From Fratercula arctica (lineage: Eukaryota; Chordata; Aves; Charadriiformes; Alcidae), in NCBI GenBank assembly GCA_947846985.1, contig CANTUZ010000002.1, forward strand, positions 128,984,889 to 129,048,888: a stretch of 64,000 nt of DNA, given 5' to 3'. The notes under the pieces were generated by a model. It did not search any database. It was not told where the DNA came from and saw only the letters and a program-made list of their open reading frames with translations. This document shows positions 37,731 through 52,700 of this stretch, piece by piece (the first letter of the stretch is position 1; every line of letters begins with the position of its first letter). The position numbers were made by a program, and so were the translations under genes.

Positions 37731-40700
37731 TAAATGCATTCTCAGGTACAACGTTTTCGGAAGCTATTAATTTTATGTTCCTAATACAATTAGTCAGACA
37801 GTTGCAGATTTATGGAATTTTAGTACTTTTATGGTATATTTAAGCTGAACATGGTGAGCCCTCATGGAAATGCTGAGTAACTGTAAGACTTACCAAGAGT
37901 TCGTAATAAAACAAACTGCATTCCTAGTGCAAAGGGCCTCTCCCCATCTTCCACAGACCTAGCAGGCAAAAAAGAAAACTCCTCTGAAGAAATAGTCAAA
38001 ACAGATAATCATTGTATTACATTCTGGCTCTACCTCCTGGCTTTTTTCTGAGCTATAAAAACCCTTTGTCTAAATTTCTTCCATTTAGCTTCTAATATTA
38101 TTAACTCTTATGCCTAGGAAAAAATATATCCATCCTGTCCTGTCCCTATTTAATCAAAATCTCAGTCATGCCTTTTAACCTTTCTTTACCTGTGTAAGGC
38201 CTGAAGACTTTGATCCAAACCCATTAAGGAAATGTAGAGAACCCGTCCAAAATGTTTATGGCTTCTCATGATAGTTTCCTGTTATTTCATATAATGCCTT
38301 GCTTTATTTTCTTAATTTTTTTTAGATAAATTAGAATTAATGGAGAATTAAGTTGCCGAAAGCTGGACTCAGCTCCTGAATTTGACAAATCTCTGTGTAC
38401 CATGAGCACTTTGAAGCTACTTTAGGAAAAATATCATAGAAACATCCAAACAGTCTCTTTAAACACTGCTCCTTGTCAACACAAATAATACCAGATTTCT
38501 TCCATTGATTTCAAAGGAAAAGTGTCAAGCTTTCAAAAGACTAAATGCAGAGTAATGATATTCCACAATGCAACTACAGTTTTAGTAAACCACAAATTTT
38601 CTTTTGATTTAAAAAATATTTTTAAATCTTAACCTAAAGGTCTGAAATTAAGATAGGCAGCTTCTAATGACATTGAAATACATGATAAAAACACACCAAA
38701 AGACTACAGTCAAAGGGGTGCAGCTGAAAAATCAAGGTTTTGAAGTCAAGCACTCACTCAGAAATTGAGAAATTGGGGAACAAACGTGGGACACAAACCT
38801 TGGACCGATGCGCTATGCACAATATGTGGTTTGAGACAGTGGGTGTCACTGTTCATGTGTGTGAGTCGCCCTTTTTTTTACTGAACATTACAAAATCCTG
38901 CTGGAATTGTCCCTTATGCACCTCACTATTGTGCGTCTCACTGCAATATTAATGTTCATTGACAGTAGTTTACCTTTGCATAATTGCAGGGCAATGACAA
39001 TGGGTTTTTACTATTGTAGAGGTGGAAATCCTGGAGAAAGAAGGAATAAGGTCAGAAGTCTCTGAATTATAACAGAGCTGTGCACAGAGTAGTTGAGCTA
39101 AAGTTGCATGAGCAACTGGCACTCTGATGTGCCCACTCCCAAGCACTTGGCTTCACAGTCCTAACAGCGCTCCTTGCACCCATTTTGTAGATTTTCTGAA
39201 AAGCAAACTGGAAGACAAATTCCACCGCATGACACGGCACAGACCTCCATGTGTCAGCAGCAGGCTCCTGCATAAACCTCAGCCACCTGAGCCGAGAAAA
39301 GGACAGCAAGACAGTGCTCATCCTTGGTGGGGATGACACACGTGCCTGCCAGAGGGTTCCAGAGTTGGGCTCATGGCTGGGCCGAAGGAGACCAAAAACC
39401 AGTTCTGAACTGCCTCATGTGTTCTAAGGCTCCATGACCTATTACAAAGATTTGCCATTGTTACTTTTGCGGGGGGCTGATTGTGAGCAGCAGCAGAACA
39501 TCGGTTGTTTCAGAGTATCAGAGTGAAGACAAAAAACCAACACTACCAGAAGAAAATCCCAGACCAGATGGCAGAGATGGGAAAAGCCAATCCAAAAACC
39601 TGAACACTTTTTTTTCAAATGGACAAATAAATGACACTACCTTTCCCTATAAAGAATGTCTTGTTCTCTATCCTTAACTGATCATGGTGACAACAACACT
39701 ACAGTACAAGTTCAAAATTCTTGTGAAGAAAAAACCAGAAGATTCAAAAACAGCCATATGGCAGAAATGAAAAATTTTAAGAAAAAGAAAAGCATAATTC
39801 TAAATACTAACGTTTTTTTCATTTGCATTTGAAAATTCAAGCCTACTCTAAGAAGGCTGAAAATTTCATCAGCAGTAATCATTTTCTTACATGATGCTTT
39901 TACTTGTTCTCTCTTTGTAGCGCCTGGAAATCACTGGGCACTTCATGTTTCCTGAAGTGGATTATCACCTTACACACCCTAAATACAAGCAAGTTCCACC
40001 CTATCCGTGTCAGGCCTGTTCTATTCACTTTTCAAGCATACATAAGCTTGAAGGAGTTTGGCTGCATTGCCCCAGCCTCTCCTGACACCGGCAGTGGTGA
40101 GAGCAGGCACAGCAAAATTACTTAAAAAACCGTAACTGAGTTCTCACCTGAGTGTCACTATGATTGCTGACGGCTGGGCGCATGCTGTTATAAGGGTAAC
40201 AATGAAAAGAAATATCAGGAATGGGATAAGCGTGTTGCAGGTTCGATCACACTTCCCAGAAACAGCGTAGCCATTCTCATTCAGGTAGGTTTTGACAATA
40301 ACCAGCCGGAGCTGACTGCGCTGGCCCACCGTCGGCGGAGTGATCACCTGGCGACTCTGGACACAGGCACATTCTGTGTAATTTCTTACCTGGTGAGAGT
40401 GAAAAAGAACATTTCCACATGAAAAACCCATGCAAGAAAGACATTGCACAGAGACGTGGTACTTCTCAATCTTTAGCATCATTATCCCAAGTGCAAGCAA
40501 GGTTACCACTCCAAGTATTTTTAAAGCTGGCCAGGACTTCCCATGTTGAGACTGTCTTTCCATTGCTTATGACTTCCAATGTTTAGGCTGAGTTTAGAAA
40601 AAAATCTGGAATATTTTTGGAAAATCTTGCTGAAAAAATTCAATCACTTCTGACAAGGTGTCTGGAGAAAAAGAGTGTTTCTACTGTATTATAAAAACTG

Positions 40701-43700
40701 TAAGAAAACACTCCTTAAGCAGCACTGACACCACCATATTCTGGAATTTGGCACGCTGTCAGCATCCATCTTCAGGAGGTGTCTTCTGACATCTGAATGA
40801 AAGTCTCCCCAGATTTGGCTAAAAAGCAACAAACTGCACTTCATGCTTGGAGCCCAGGACCTTCCAGGTGGATGTGGATGGGATATGCATATTAGAGCAA
40901 ACCAGAAAATAAGGAGAAAGCAGAGACTTAAACAGTGAGACTGAAGGACATGAGGGATTCCTGAATGGACAAAGAGGCTGAAATTAGGATGAACAGACTG
41001 AATAACAAAGTGGCATATCATAGGCAAAGGGACCGTGATTTGAGCAAGATGAGGAAGAGCTAGATCAGAAATAGCCTCCTGTCACATTTATTCTACTACT
41101 GTTTTCAACTAATGGCAAAGGGGTTTGCAGCAGGTCAGAATACTCGGCCACTAGAGAAGAAACAGGTCAGGACCCCTGTGATGTTACAGCCAGGAGGTTT
41201 TTGTTTCAATCTTTGCTTTCGTAAAACCTAGGACCACACATGCACAAAAGCTACATCACAAGATCATCTTAAGGTTGCAAATTTAAGCACTTGGGAATCA
41301 GGAAATATCAAAATTATGGTTGCTTGTCAATTTTAATGTATACTTTTGTCTGTGTTTGTGCTATGACATAGCCTCACATTTTTTTCCCATGGGATTTAGC
41401 TGAACATCTTAATAATGTATCAATTTATCCAATATTTTACCTCTCATTTTCAAAATGTGGCTCCAGGTATTCTTTTCCTCACACTAAACATATTCCACTA
41501 CGAAGACAGAATGACTCATATTTCACATGGATTTTTCTATCACACTCATCATTATAGCTTAATTTTTTGAAAAAGGAGTAATTTATCTTTAAAACAGTTA
41601 TGAGAAGAGGTGCTGATGTTGTTACCTCTATTTTGTAGCTAAGTAACTGAAACAGATCAAAAGTTTCACAAATGTGGGTGACTAATTTGAGGCAATTGGG
41701 ATCCGTTTTTTTCAGAACGTGTTCCATTATAGACAATTTAATATATTCTAAAAGTAATTTTTCATGCCTTCCGATAGAGATTTAGGCACTCAGTGCTTCT
41801 ACAAATGTCGCTTCTGGTTATTGCTCATGTCCATCATACAGAATATGAAGAATACGAGATTAATGACTAACTGGGAGAAGTTTTAAGTGACTTGCCCAGC
41901 ATCACTTAGGAATGAAGGCAGTGACAGAATCCAGTTTCCCAAGGCAGCACTCCACTCTAATATCACATGAGTATCCGCTTTCTTCCTACAGTCCCTCACC
42001 TCAATCTCCTTATTGCTTCCAAATGCAAATGCCAAATAGGCATCCTAGAGAAAACAGTCCTCTTTACTACACAATCTTGGTTCATCACCAGAGAAACCAA
42101 GTCTGTGTAGTAAATGAGACAGACATAAGACAACAGAAATGCTAGAGTACAGGAATATATATAAAAAACAAGCATGAACTGTACACTGGCATCCTTTTTC
42201 TCCTACTTCCAATTTTTAAAGGGTGAATTTTGAAAAAAACTATATGTTATAAACTTAAATCCAAATGTTATAGGTTAGCAACATTTTGTGTGTTATACAG
42301 TGGGAGAAGATTACATTTGTTGTTTTTAGAAGTCCCCTGTGTAATGCATTATTTAATGAAGAAATGTATTTTCCTACCAATGTCAGCCCTATTCTATTCA
42401 CCTTTAGCTACCGAGTTAAAACTTCAGGACATGAAGGACCTTTTCTTAACTTGTAAGAGGAGATAGTGAAGAGCACATACTCCCAAAGTACCTCCCTACT
42501 AAATGAATTAATAGTGCCAGTTTGATATCATGTGAAATGCAGCAAAGGTCAAACCTATGTCTCAATCCAGCACAAATAAGATTTATACAGACACTGAAAG
42601 TTAACCACAGTCTTTTCCAATTGTGATTTTCTATTAAAAGTGATTTTCTATTAAAAAACAGCAAGATACTCTAAAAAAAAAATCTATAAGGGAACTAATC
42701 TATTCTCAGTGGCATCTATGTATGAACCTGCATTTTCAGACCATTATCCGGTCAACCTGAGAAAGCCGAACGGTGGACCTAACATCCTCCTGCTTCACAG
42801 GCTGCCTCAGGACTGCAAATCAGGAGACTGATACATTATAAATAAGCTTTCTGGAAAGCACAACCAAGTCCTGAGAAAACCAGCGTTTGCATTACTTCCT
42901 GTCTTTCTTAATTATCCTTTTTTAAAGGACAGTTCCGTAACAGTAGAATTTAAGAGTGCAGTTTTTGTACGAAATGAGCATGACCATAATGCTCTGTTGA
43001 TATTTAGGTCAGATTCTACTTTTCAGCTGTTTTCCAGGACCCAGTCCTGGAAAATGCCAAATATCCGTGGGGTGATTTTACCAGCAGGATGCCCTTCCCC
43101 ACCCCAGCATAACTGGAAGACTGTGCTGTAACAGGCAATGTATTTCCAAGAACGTAAGTGGATTATTAACATCCTTTAAGTTCTAACTACTTGAGTTCAA
43201 TGACATTCAGTTCGTTTAGCCTGGGAGAGGTTTAGGGAAGGGCTATGAGAATGGCCAAACTATTCTACAAGAGCAGAATACATGGGCAGCCTTTGTCTAG
43301 CCACACAAACAAAAGACCTATAAATACACTGGTGCGGGTGCAACAGCTACTTATGCAAAATGATGAGGCTGACACAAACACCAATGACTTTAAACAGGCC
43401 ATAACTACATGCAAACAGGAGTTTAAAACACTTCCAACCTGAAGAGTTAAGTTCTTCATTCCATTCAGAGGGGAAGAAAAATAAAAAAAAAATAAAAAAA
43501 AAAACCCAAACCAAAACAACTCTTAATAGTAACACTGATGAGCTTGCAGTAAGACAGGACGACATGGCTGCCTATGTTAGCAGAAAGCTGAATTAGATGA
43601 CATCGACTCACGGCCCCCTCTCGAAACCCTGTAGGAACCTGAGACGTGCAGGCCACTGCCATCAGGGGCTTCAGAGTCTGTACTGGAAACACCAGCCCTC

Positions 43701-46700
43701 CCCACCCCATGGCACTTCACACTCACTTGGTTGGAGGATTCACCTGGTACCAATGAACTTGTGCCTCAAATTTGTACATAACTGCAAGGAAGGGGGGTGG
43801 GACCATGCAATAGTAGCATCAGCAGCCTTTCAAAAGACTTATGCACAAGTCTGCTTCAGCGCTAGAAACAGCAGTCTTCGATCTGCATCAGTCCCGAACA
43901 GTTACTCGCGGATTGTATGTGAGTGGGTGAAGGACTTACCCCTGTGCTATGGTTTCCACCATTGATGCAGCCAGCTAGGCAAGGATTAAAATATGTTATT
44001 CCATCCGATCCACAGACAGGCTCGTACTCATGAATCTTACATCCACAGTTAACATTACAGCTCCCAGTCAGATTCCTGTGGGCCATGGCAAGAGTGGGAC
44101 TGAAGAAAGGAAAAAGAACATGCTAGTAGAGCAAGCACTGATATTCTGCTGTTCAGAGGGAGAAAACATCCTACTCATTAACTCTGGCACTAATAGTTTA
44201 TCAGAGAAAGACTGCATTAACTCTATGTACATGATTTAAAAATCATAGAACAACACCCAAGGCATCCCTGCTATCAACTATAATCAACACAATACAAAAA
44301 TAATTCCAAAGTTTAAAAACAGTATCTTTTTTGCCCAGATAATAGTTGTATTTTTCCTTTAAGAGTTAACACAACGCTATTTCATATGTCTACCCTAAGC
44401 TGCAGCAATTTGTTGACTACTAGTGAAGGGCTCAGTGATGAGGTGTAAGCACTATGTGAACTAATAGGCATCTCTTCCCACATACCAATAACTGTTCAGA
44501 AAATTTAATGCTTGCATTATTTATATGTATATGTGAAATCTACAGGAATGTCTCTAGATCTGGACGAGTGCTGTGCTTCTACTAAATGTCTGTAAAAGAA
44601 CTGTTACTCTGCTTCCCTAGACAATTCCCCAAAATCTTGCCAAAGCCCAACTTTCTAGGTCTTCCCCAGAAGCATTTGGCAGTATGCTCAGAAGGAACTA
44701 AAGGGAATTTCAAAAGCTGAAGGATATGCAGACAGCAAAAAGCAGGCTCTTCACTCTCTGTCACTGCTGTTCTAAACAGGTGGCTGAACAGATCTTGACT
44801 GCTACAGCAGGGAACTGCGTCAACTCCTCACTGGCAAGCACCATGCCAGCCTGGGCACGTCCTCACCATGGGATGAATGTGCAAAGGGACCCCAACCAAG
44901 GCAGTAGCCCATGGGACTCATCTGAGCTCAGTGGCTCATATAACAAGGCCCAAATGAAGCGGCTACAGGGCTCTCCTGTTGCACACTCTCCTCCGGCTAA
45001 GACCTCTGCATGGCACATCTGGGCACTGTCTGGAGGGAGCAGGTCATCCAGAAGCAGTTTTGGTCTCCCCAGATGGCACTGCCCTGGGTGCTAAGGGTCC
45101 CAAAGCAGAACAAACTCCTAAGAACCAATACGTGATATCCTGAGCTGCCAATGGGTAGCCAGTACTGTCAATGCCACTATGCAACCGTGCCCCTGTGCAA
45201 CTTGTGGCTAGAATCAAGATTTTATAAACATATAATCCCACCGTGGCTCTACTTTACTGTATCAGTTAGTATCATAGAATCTTCTAGGTTGGAAGGGACC
45301 TTTCAGTCCATTGAGTCCAACCATCAACCTAACACTGACAAAACCCATCACTAAACCATGTCCCTAAGAACCACATCTACCTGTCTTTTAAATACCTCCA
45401 GGGATGGTGACTCAACCACTTCCCTGGGCAGCCTGTTCCAATGCTTACTAACCCTGTCAGTGTAAAAATTTTTCCTAATATCTAATCTAAACCTCCCCTG
45501 GTGCAACTGGAGGCTATTTCCTCTTGTCCTAGGACTTGTTACTTGGGAGAAGAGACTGACCCCCACCTCACTACACCCTCCTCTCAGGTAGTTGTAGAGA
45601 GCGATAAGGTCTCCCCTCAGCCTCCTTTTTTCCAGGCTGAACAACCCGCTCCTCATAAGACTTGTTCTCCAGAGCCTTCACCAGCTTTGTTGCCCTTCTC
45701 TGGACATGCTCCAGCACCTCAATGTCTTTGCTGTAGTGAGGGGCCCAAAACTGGACACAGTACTCGAGGTGGGGCCTCACCAGTGACAAGTACAGGGGGA
45801 TGATCATTTCCCTAGTCCCACTCCCCACACTGTTCCTGTTACAGACCAGGCTGCTGTTGGCCTTCTTGGGCACCTGGGAACACTGCTGGCTCATATTTAG
45901 CAGCTCAATCCAGAAGTGACAAAGGCCCTAGTAACAGCAGAGTCCATATCTGTAAGATTGCAGACTCTTCATCAGAAGATGACGGGAAAAAAAAAAAAAA
46001 ACACTGATCAAATGGTGCTTTTTGCTATCAGTAGAAATAAATCAACTCTGGTTACAACTGACTGCCAGCTGTCACCATCACGGGTTTTGACTCAGGTTGA
46101 CTAAGTCACACAGTCATCAAATTAACCAGCTCCTGCTTTACCTACCATATCATTTCAGCCCTGCCCAAACCAGCTCTCAGGTCATTTAAAAAAGCCCAGC
46201 TTTGTGCACAAACCCTGGAGGAGACACCCAGCTACTCCCAAGGAAAGCCCAAGGTGACACTCGACTTTTAACATTCCTGGGTAGCGTAAGAGCTTGGAGT
46301 ACAAAGCAAAAGGGGAAAAGTGTTAGCACCTACAAAGGCAATCTCACTGAAAGAAAAGAATAGTAAAAACCTGTATATACAAAAAAACTCCTGTATATAC
46401 AAATTCGGATTATAGAGAAACAGAAAGAGTTAAAAAGAAAGAGTTAAAGAAAGACAAAATGGATATTAGTTTGTTTGTTACCAAATTAAACACAGAATGG
46501 CATGACTGGACCCAGTGTATGTAGAGCTAATATCAGATGATGTAAGGTGTCAATCTCCATTATCTAGGCGCTCTTCATTAATCAGGAAGTAGCTGATGAG
46601 ATCACGTTTTTCTGACAAATAGCTGGTCTGAAAAGTCATTTACTTTTAATGAGCATATTTTCTTGAAAACCTCAGACTAGTTTATGAAGAGCTACTATAC

Positions 46701-49700
46701 TACGTTTGGCCCTTTCAATTACTGGGATTGCTCAGATGAGTTTTGTAGCGTTGCTTTTTTTGCCTTGGCTGGTTAAAGGCTAAATGTCACTTATTTTTGT
46801 ATGTGTACATTTTCTGTGAAAACCTCTAGAAACACATAAAAATGTCTGTTGAGACCATGGTTGCTTCTTCACCTGTATCCTATCTCTAACAGCAGCCATA
46901 AGAAGATGACTAGGGAAAAGCAAGAACAGGGCAAGTTAACTTCCCCCAGAAAAGTATTCTCTCAGCCTCTAATGAGTTTCAGCCCAAAATATTTTCTAAG
47001 TTTGATGTGGTTTTTCAGTTAATAAACCCCATTTTTTTCCCCTGTACTTCTCCCGCTAAGATTAAATTTTTTTGCATCTACAATATCCAACAGCAAGGAT
47101 TTTTCAGTAGTGTGCAGCCTGTTAGACAAGCTGTTGTTTGTTTTGAATCTGGCTTTTACTAGCTTTATCTGACAGCCCCCACTTCTACAACTGTGCTTGT
47201 AAATTCTGAACACATGAAGGCTCCTGAAAAAAACAAACTTAAGGGGTTCCTATGGCCAACACAAATATATTTGCAAGCTCTAGTGAAATCTTGTAGTTGC
47301 AATTAAATAAACCACATCTAATATTAACTAATCTAATATAATCACATCTAGTATTATCTGAAGGAATTATGCCGGAAGGTATAAGCCTAAAGTATTATCT
47401 TTTATCCATGTTATTACTCAACATGCTAGCTCAGGTACCAAAAAGAAAATAACTGTTCTGCTTAGATACAGATGCAGACACACCTTGAAATATGTAAGTT
47501 ATCTTCTGGTGTCATTATGCAGCCAAATTATAACAAGCATGAACTTTTAAATGGCCCATATTATATTTATACCTATTATTGCTACACTTGCCATGCTCTC
47601 TGTCTTGTTTCAGGTTGCTAAATTAATTTGGTAAATGGAAAAGCAAGAGTCTGCAGTGGGGTTCAATGCTCTGCATCTCATTTGTAATTTTATCTGGGTT
47701 TAAAATACTGCCAGCAACATGAATGCATTAAGCCAATGGAAAAGTTACCTGGATGACCTTACTCACACCAATCTATTTCCAGGGGATACGGTTGTCTGAG
47801 GCTAGGGGCCCTAGCTCTTATTTTCTAAATAACTTTCTGGCTAAAGAAATCACGGTTCCTGAAGTCTGCACGCTCGCTCCCTCTTCACTGCATAAGGCAA
47901 TAGGTACCAAGCCACTGACAACTGAAAAGCAGCTGACATCAACGTTTTCACCTGAAGCTTCTCCTGTTATTTAGAAAAAAACACCATTTCATTATGTGTT
48001 CAGAACTGCAATCTGTAGTTTCCTGTGATGCTTAAATAGCTTTCTTTTTCTGGGATTTATTCTCAAATGTAAGTCTTAGTTTCTGTCACAGCTCTACTCT
48101 AGGCTTGTAAATGCTATTTTGTGTCTCAAAGTACTCAAATGCTAGGCACTGCAATATTCAGTATTGCAATACACAAGTTTTTCCGAAGATAGACGGCCAG
48201 TTTTAAATCACATACTTTATGGGTTGTAATTTGTAACCCATACAGTTTTGAAGGGACCCATAAACCCTGGAAGTTTTGTCCTTCCAGATACCAAAGTCAG
48301 AAAGACAGCTTCTGCAAGGATTCAAGACAGCTGCCACTTCTAAGATCTCCAAAAATTCAGAACACGAAAGTGAGGGCCCAGCCTCCCTCCCTATGACTTT
48401 TTGGCTGGCACCTTGGCCAGGGAAGGTGAGATGGGAGCCGAGAGCGATGGCAAGACCAGCTCAGAACTGGGTGCAGATACAATGAACACAATTATCAGTC
48501 CAGTGATCACACAGCAAGTCCAAGAGAAAGGAGGGGCAGGCCCTCCCCTCCAGCTTTGATCACAACAGCTCTTATCAGTGACAGAGCTGACCCCGGACTC
48601 AGCCAGCTGAACTCCTTAACTCAGGTAACCAAGCTCCTAGAAGAGGGGAGGACACACACTGCACCCTGACACTGCATAGGAATATCGGTGCCCACTGCAG
48701 ACACCTCAGTGAGTTCCTACACACGGAGCAAAAAGCTGCCCCTTTGTGCCAATAGCCTTCTCCAGAAACACTGTACTTTGTGGATTTATAACTGATCTCT
48801 TCTGGCGTGGAGGAGGAAGCTTCCTCTTTTTCATCAGCTCTACAATTGCCCTAGGTGGGAACACTTGTGTTCCAGGTCCTCCTCAACCTGAAGGGGTTCA
48901 AACTTACATCTCCTTGATGATGTTCTTGTCAGCAAGCTCCAGAATGGCATCTCTTTCCATCCTTCCTGCTGAAGCTGAACATGATCCCAATCCTATCCAT
49001 GTCTCCTCATCAATAAGTCTCTACTGCTGTATCTACAAGTAAGATCTGGAGCAGGGACCAGGACTGAAGTCGTTTCTTCCAAGGGAAATCTCCTTTCAGA
49101 AGGTTTTAAAGTTAGGTTCCCCTCTTGGGTCATCTTTTTTTCTTCTGCATCTCTATACATTCCTCATTTTTTCTCCTTTCTTTTCCCCTATATCCAACAT
49201 CCATTTGTGTAGCAGTTATGGTGCTCTTGGGGACATCAGTAGTTCTGAGTCAAGATTTTCTCTGACTAAATAGCTGGGTAGAAGCTACCATGCATAAGAT
49301 GAGCAACTTTTGTAGCAACCAATTTCCTGACTTCCTAGCAAAAACACACTATCAGGCAGTTCTTATCTTCTCCACAATAACTGTTAAATATAGTGGCCAA
49401 TGCTAATAAAGTGGGTATCAGTTGGAAACATGTATACATGGCTTGTGGATTTGGACATATTTCAAATGCTTCCTTCCCATCTTTGAGTCACAGCAGCTTG
49501 AACACCTGCACCTACCTGGCTCTCTAGCATAGGATCTTCTAAAACCACACACAAGTCTATGCTTGGTCACTTGGAGACCCCTGAACAAAATACAAACAAT
49601 AGCCTATTTCACTTCAGTAGTCCTTGAGAATAGGTAACTATACTAATCTCTGAGATTGAAGAGTCCAAAAGATACTTAATCTGGGTTTTGGAAAGAATTC

Positions 49701-52700
49701 ACTTATTTCAAACGTGTCCCAAAGTCCTTCTTCAGTCAATGCACTCCTCTACCTTCTCCACAGTGATCACAAAGGCAGAGACCTAGTTTGGCTCAGAAGA
49801 CAGGGCCAGGTCTGTCACCTGCATGGTTTTGGGACTCTTCATAGCTTGAAAGTACGGTAGCTGAACAGTGAAGAAAAGTGGTGCTTTGAGAACGCTGTTT
49901 TAGATTATTTTTTTCTCATGGGTTTTATTACAGTGGTACCAGAACCCTTTGGTGTGTCATTAGCTTATTTACAAAGGTTACTTTGAATACTCCATGTGCC
50001 ACCTTTCACCAGCATTTCACAGACTGCCAGATGCTGTGACTCATGGCTACAGTCACTCTGGCCTCAATCCACAGAGGAGCACAGCTTCCTCATCCTCCTC
50101 CAAGAGGTGGGATCTGTCTCTCTCCGTGACACAAGGCTGTCCCTCCTTCCTCTTACTGCCTGATACTTTTAAACTAGCTAACACTTTTTTTCACAAATGG
50201 AAGCAAAAAGTGCCCTCCATTGCATTGTTATCATCCACTAATTAGATGTGAAAACCCAGCTTCCAAAGAATATTGAAGTAATGTATGAACGGATGAATGC
50301 AATAAAGAGGAGAGGTTGCAGGAGCGAAATTTAAAGGCCTCTTCCAGAGAATAGAATATATGTATGAAAATCCCCAACCCCAGCAGAAGATTTTCCTTTG
50401 CCTTCTCACTCCTGAGTGGTAAGTGGAGCTGCAGGCACCATCCTGTCTCCGCCTGTGGTCCATGTGCAGCCCAGGCCAGAAGACCTGAATTTCTGAGAAC
50501 AAATGCCAGTTTGATCCCTGCAGAATCTGCAAAACCAGATGGAGATAAGTACTGAGCTCTGTCGGAGCATGAGTACATGCGCACGCACCATAAGCAAAAA
50601 CCTTGCCTTGTGAATTATGTCGGTATGCACAACCTCTCCACACCAGGCACTGCAGCGTAATATTGAATTAACTGTGCTGCCTTGTTTGCCCTGCTCTCGG
50701 TCTTGCTCAACGGTGCCACAGAGAGGCCACTGCTGTTCAAAACTAGCTCAAGTATCTCTGCTCTAAGCAGATCAGTAGATATCCAGGGAATTTTAGCACC
50801 TCCTCAGCCAGGCAGGAGCTGAACAGGAATGTGGATTGGGTTTGTGGCTGCACCCGTGAGACCCCGTACACAAGCTCACAGACTGTCAGGGCTGCAGAGC
50901 CTCACAAGGGCTGCTGTTTGCTTGCCTGCGCATCTGTAATGTGCGGGCAGGTCCGCTGCAAAGTTAAACCGCTAGCATCAGACTTACTGCATCCCAGCTA
51001 CCCCACAGACCACAAGGGATGTTCTTCTGCCCCCATCTTCGACACCCAAATAGATCAGAGACTCAGCTCAGGAGCTACTCTGCACACAGCGACTGTCACC
51101 CATGTCACCTGTCACCTCACCTCCTGTCATCAGTGACACTACGCAGTGCAACTGCTGCTTAGTGGCTTCCACTTTACTCATTTTTAATGTATTTATACAC
51201 CACTATTTGATTTTGCTGTATATGGTTGTCTTTCCAGCTGGGCACTTTTGCAGCCGATAAGTGTTACTAACTCGCTCTTAAATATTTATTGACTGCCTGC
51301 TGATCACACAAATCAGGTTCACGAATTTAGCTCTTGGAGCAACTTTACACTTTATGGTCTAGTTGGATGTTAACCAAAGCCTTTCTGAGTGTTTTCTTTC
51401 TTGCGCCATAAACAAACAAGGCACAGTTTTAGAAACAAGTCGCAGCTTGAGCAGGAAATTAAATATCCAGGACTGATATTTGTTCTGTCGCCTTCTCAGC
51501 TATCAGCTGAAACTTGTCTTATTATATCACGCTGGATTCCAGAGAGTAATATGCAGCAACAAGTCATATAGCAACAGGCAGGCTTTTCCAGTACTCTCTC
51601 AACAGAACCTCTTCTCTGACGGAAAACACCAAATCATCCCAACATTCCTCGGGAACGTACTGATTTCAGCAGCGCAGTGACAGAATTTTTTCACACCAAC
51701 AAGAGAGGCAGCGTTTTTGGAGTTTTGCAAGCTCCTTGGCAGCCTGCTGGGCTGGATGTCCCAGATGCCTAAATACTTGGGGTAAGCAGTGGCTCCCCAG
51801 CCTGCCTGAGAGACCCTCGTGCCCACGTCCCTGCTGCCAGCAGGGCTCTGCCGCCCTGCACACGGACAGGTCCGGGGACAGCCCACGCTGCCGGGAACGG
51901 CACGGCTCGGGTTGCCCTCTCCAGCCTCTCCCACCCCATGAAATGCATTCTTCTGCCCTCTTATCCCCCCGTCACGTAACACCCTTCTCAGCAGCAGATG
52001 GGTCAGGCTGTTCCAGAGGCAGGACAGCCCACTCCCCGGCTTGCTCCGCTTACGGAGCTGACTGGCTTCAGCTGCACTGCAGAACATTACCATGACACGG
52101 AGGTTAGGAAATCAGCTTAAAAATAAAGGTGAGTGAAATCAGGCATGCCAGAAAAGAGAAGCATGAAACTGGAAACTGAACTGAGACCACTGTGACAATT
52201 TAATCTCAGGGGAATTTTTTTGTTTGCCCCAGAAGGAGCCTTAAGTTTACAGACACGCAAAGCAAATATGCCCAAATGAATAACAAGCCACTGCAAGCTG
52301 TGTCACTCCAGCTTTCATCACCTTTTGTACCTCAGTAAATCACTGTAAGGTTTATTTGGGGGAATTTTTTTGTTGTTTACAGTAACTGCCTTGCACCCAA
52401 AGAGATATTTTTTTTTCACCCTGTGATATACAAAATCCTCTATTAACTCTGTTTCCAAAAGCTCATTATCAGACAGTTGTAAAAAGTTCATGCTTTCATG
52501 TTTATTACCTTCAAAGTTCACTCATTCCCTCTTCTTTCGATGATGGGAAACTAATGAAGGATGAGTGAATTCAGATGCTGGGGACATGAAACCTCTACTG
52601 ACACATACCTATGTAACCCTATTTTCATCACATGTGATCTACTATATTATACGTATTATAACAGATTTCTATGAACACTTATCCCAGGAGGGGATCATTT

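Larger units (their letters stand above)
36649..40147. other. SLCO5A1 introns around the 65-nt exon
   Basis: Introns 36649-37893 and 37959-40147. They contain a 22-A run at 37700-37721 and no other recognised repeat or gene. Confidence 0.6.

Noticed and set aside
44075..44077. AG closer to the Kazal cysteines as the SLCO5A1 acceptor
   Set aside because: It would drop the conserved PTLAMAHR stretch. The exon from 44099 joins the previous exon as TT-G-PTLAM in correct phase.
45351..45894. Protein-coding appearance of the - strand frames
   Set aside because: They are remnants of the CR1 LINE ORF2 end, broken between frames; not a host gene.
51599..52095. GC-richer patch with long frames on both strands, considered as a CpG island promoter
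   Set aside because: CpG content is modest and no first exon or transcript start signal is visible. The long frames are a by-product of GC richness.
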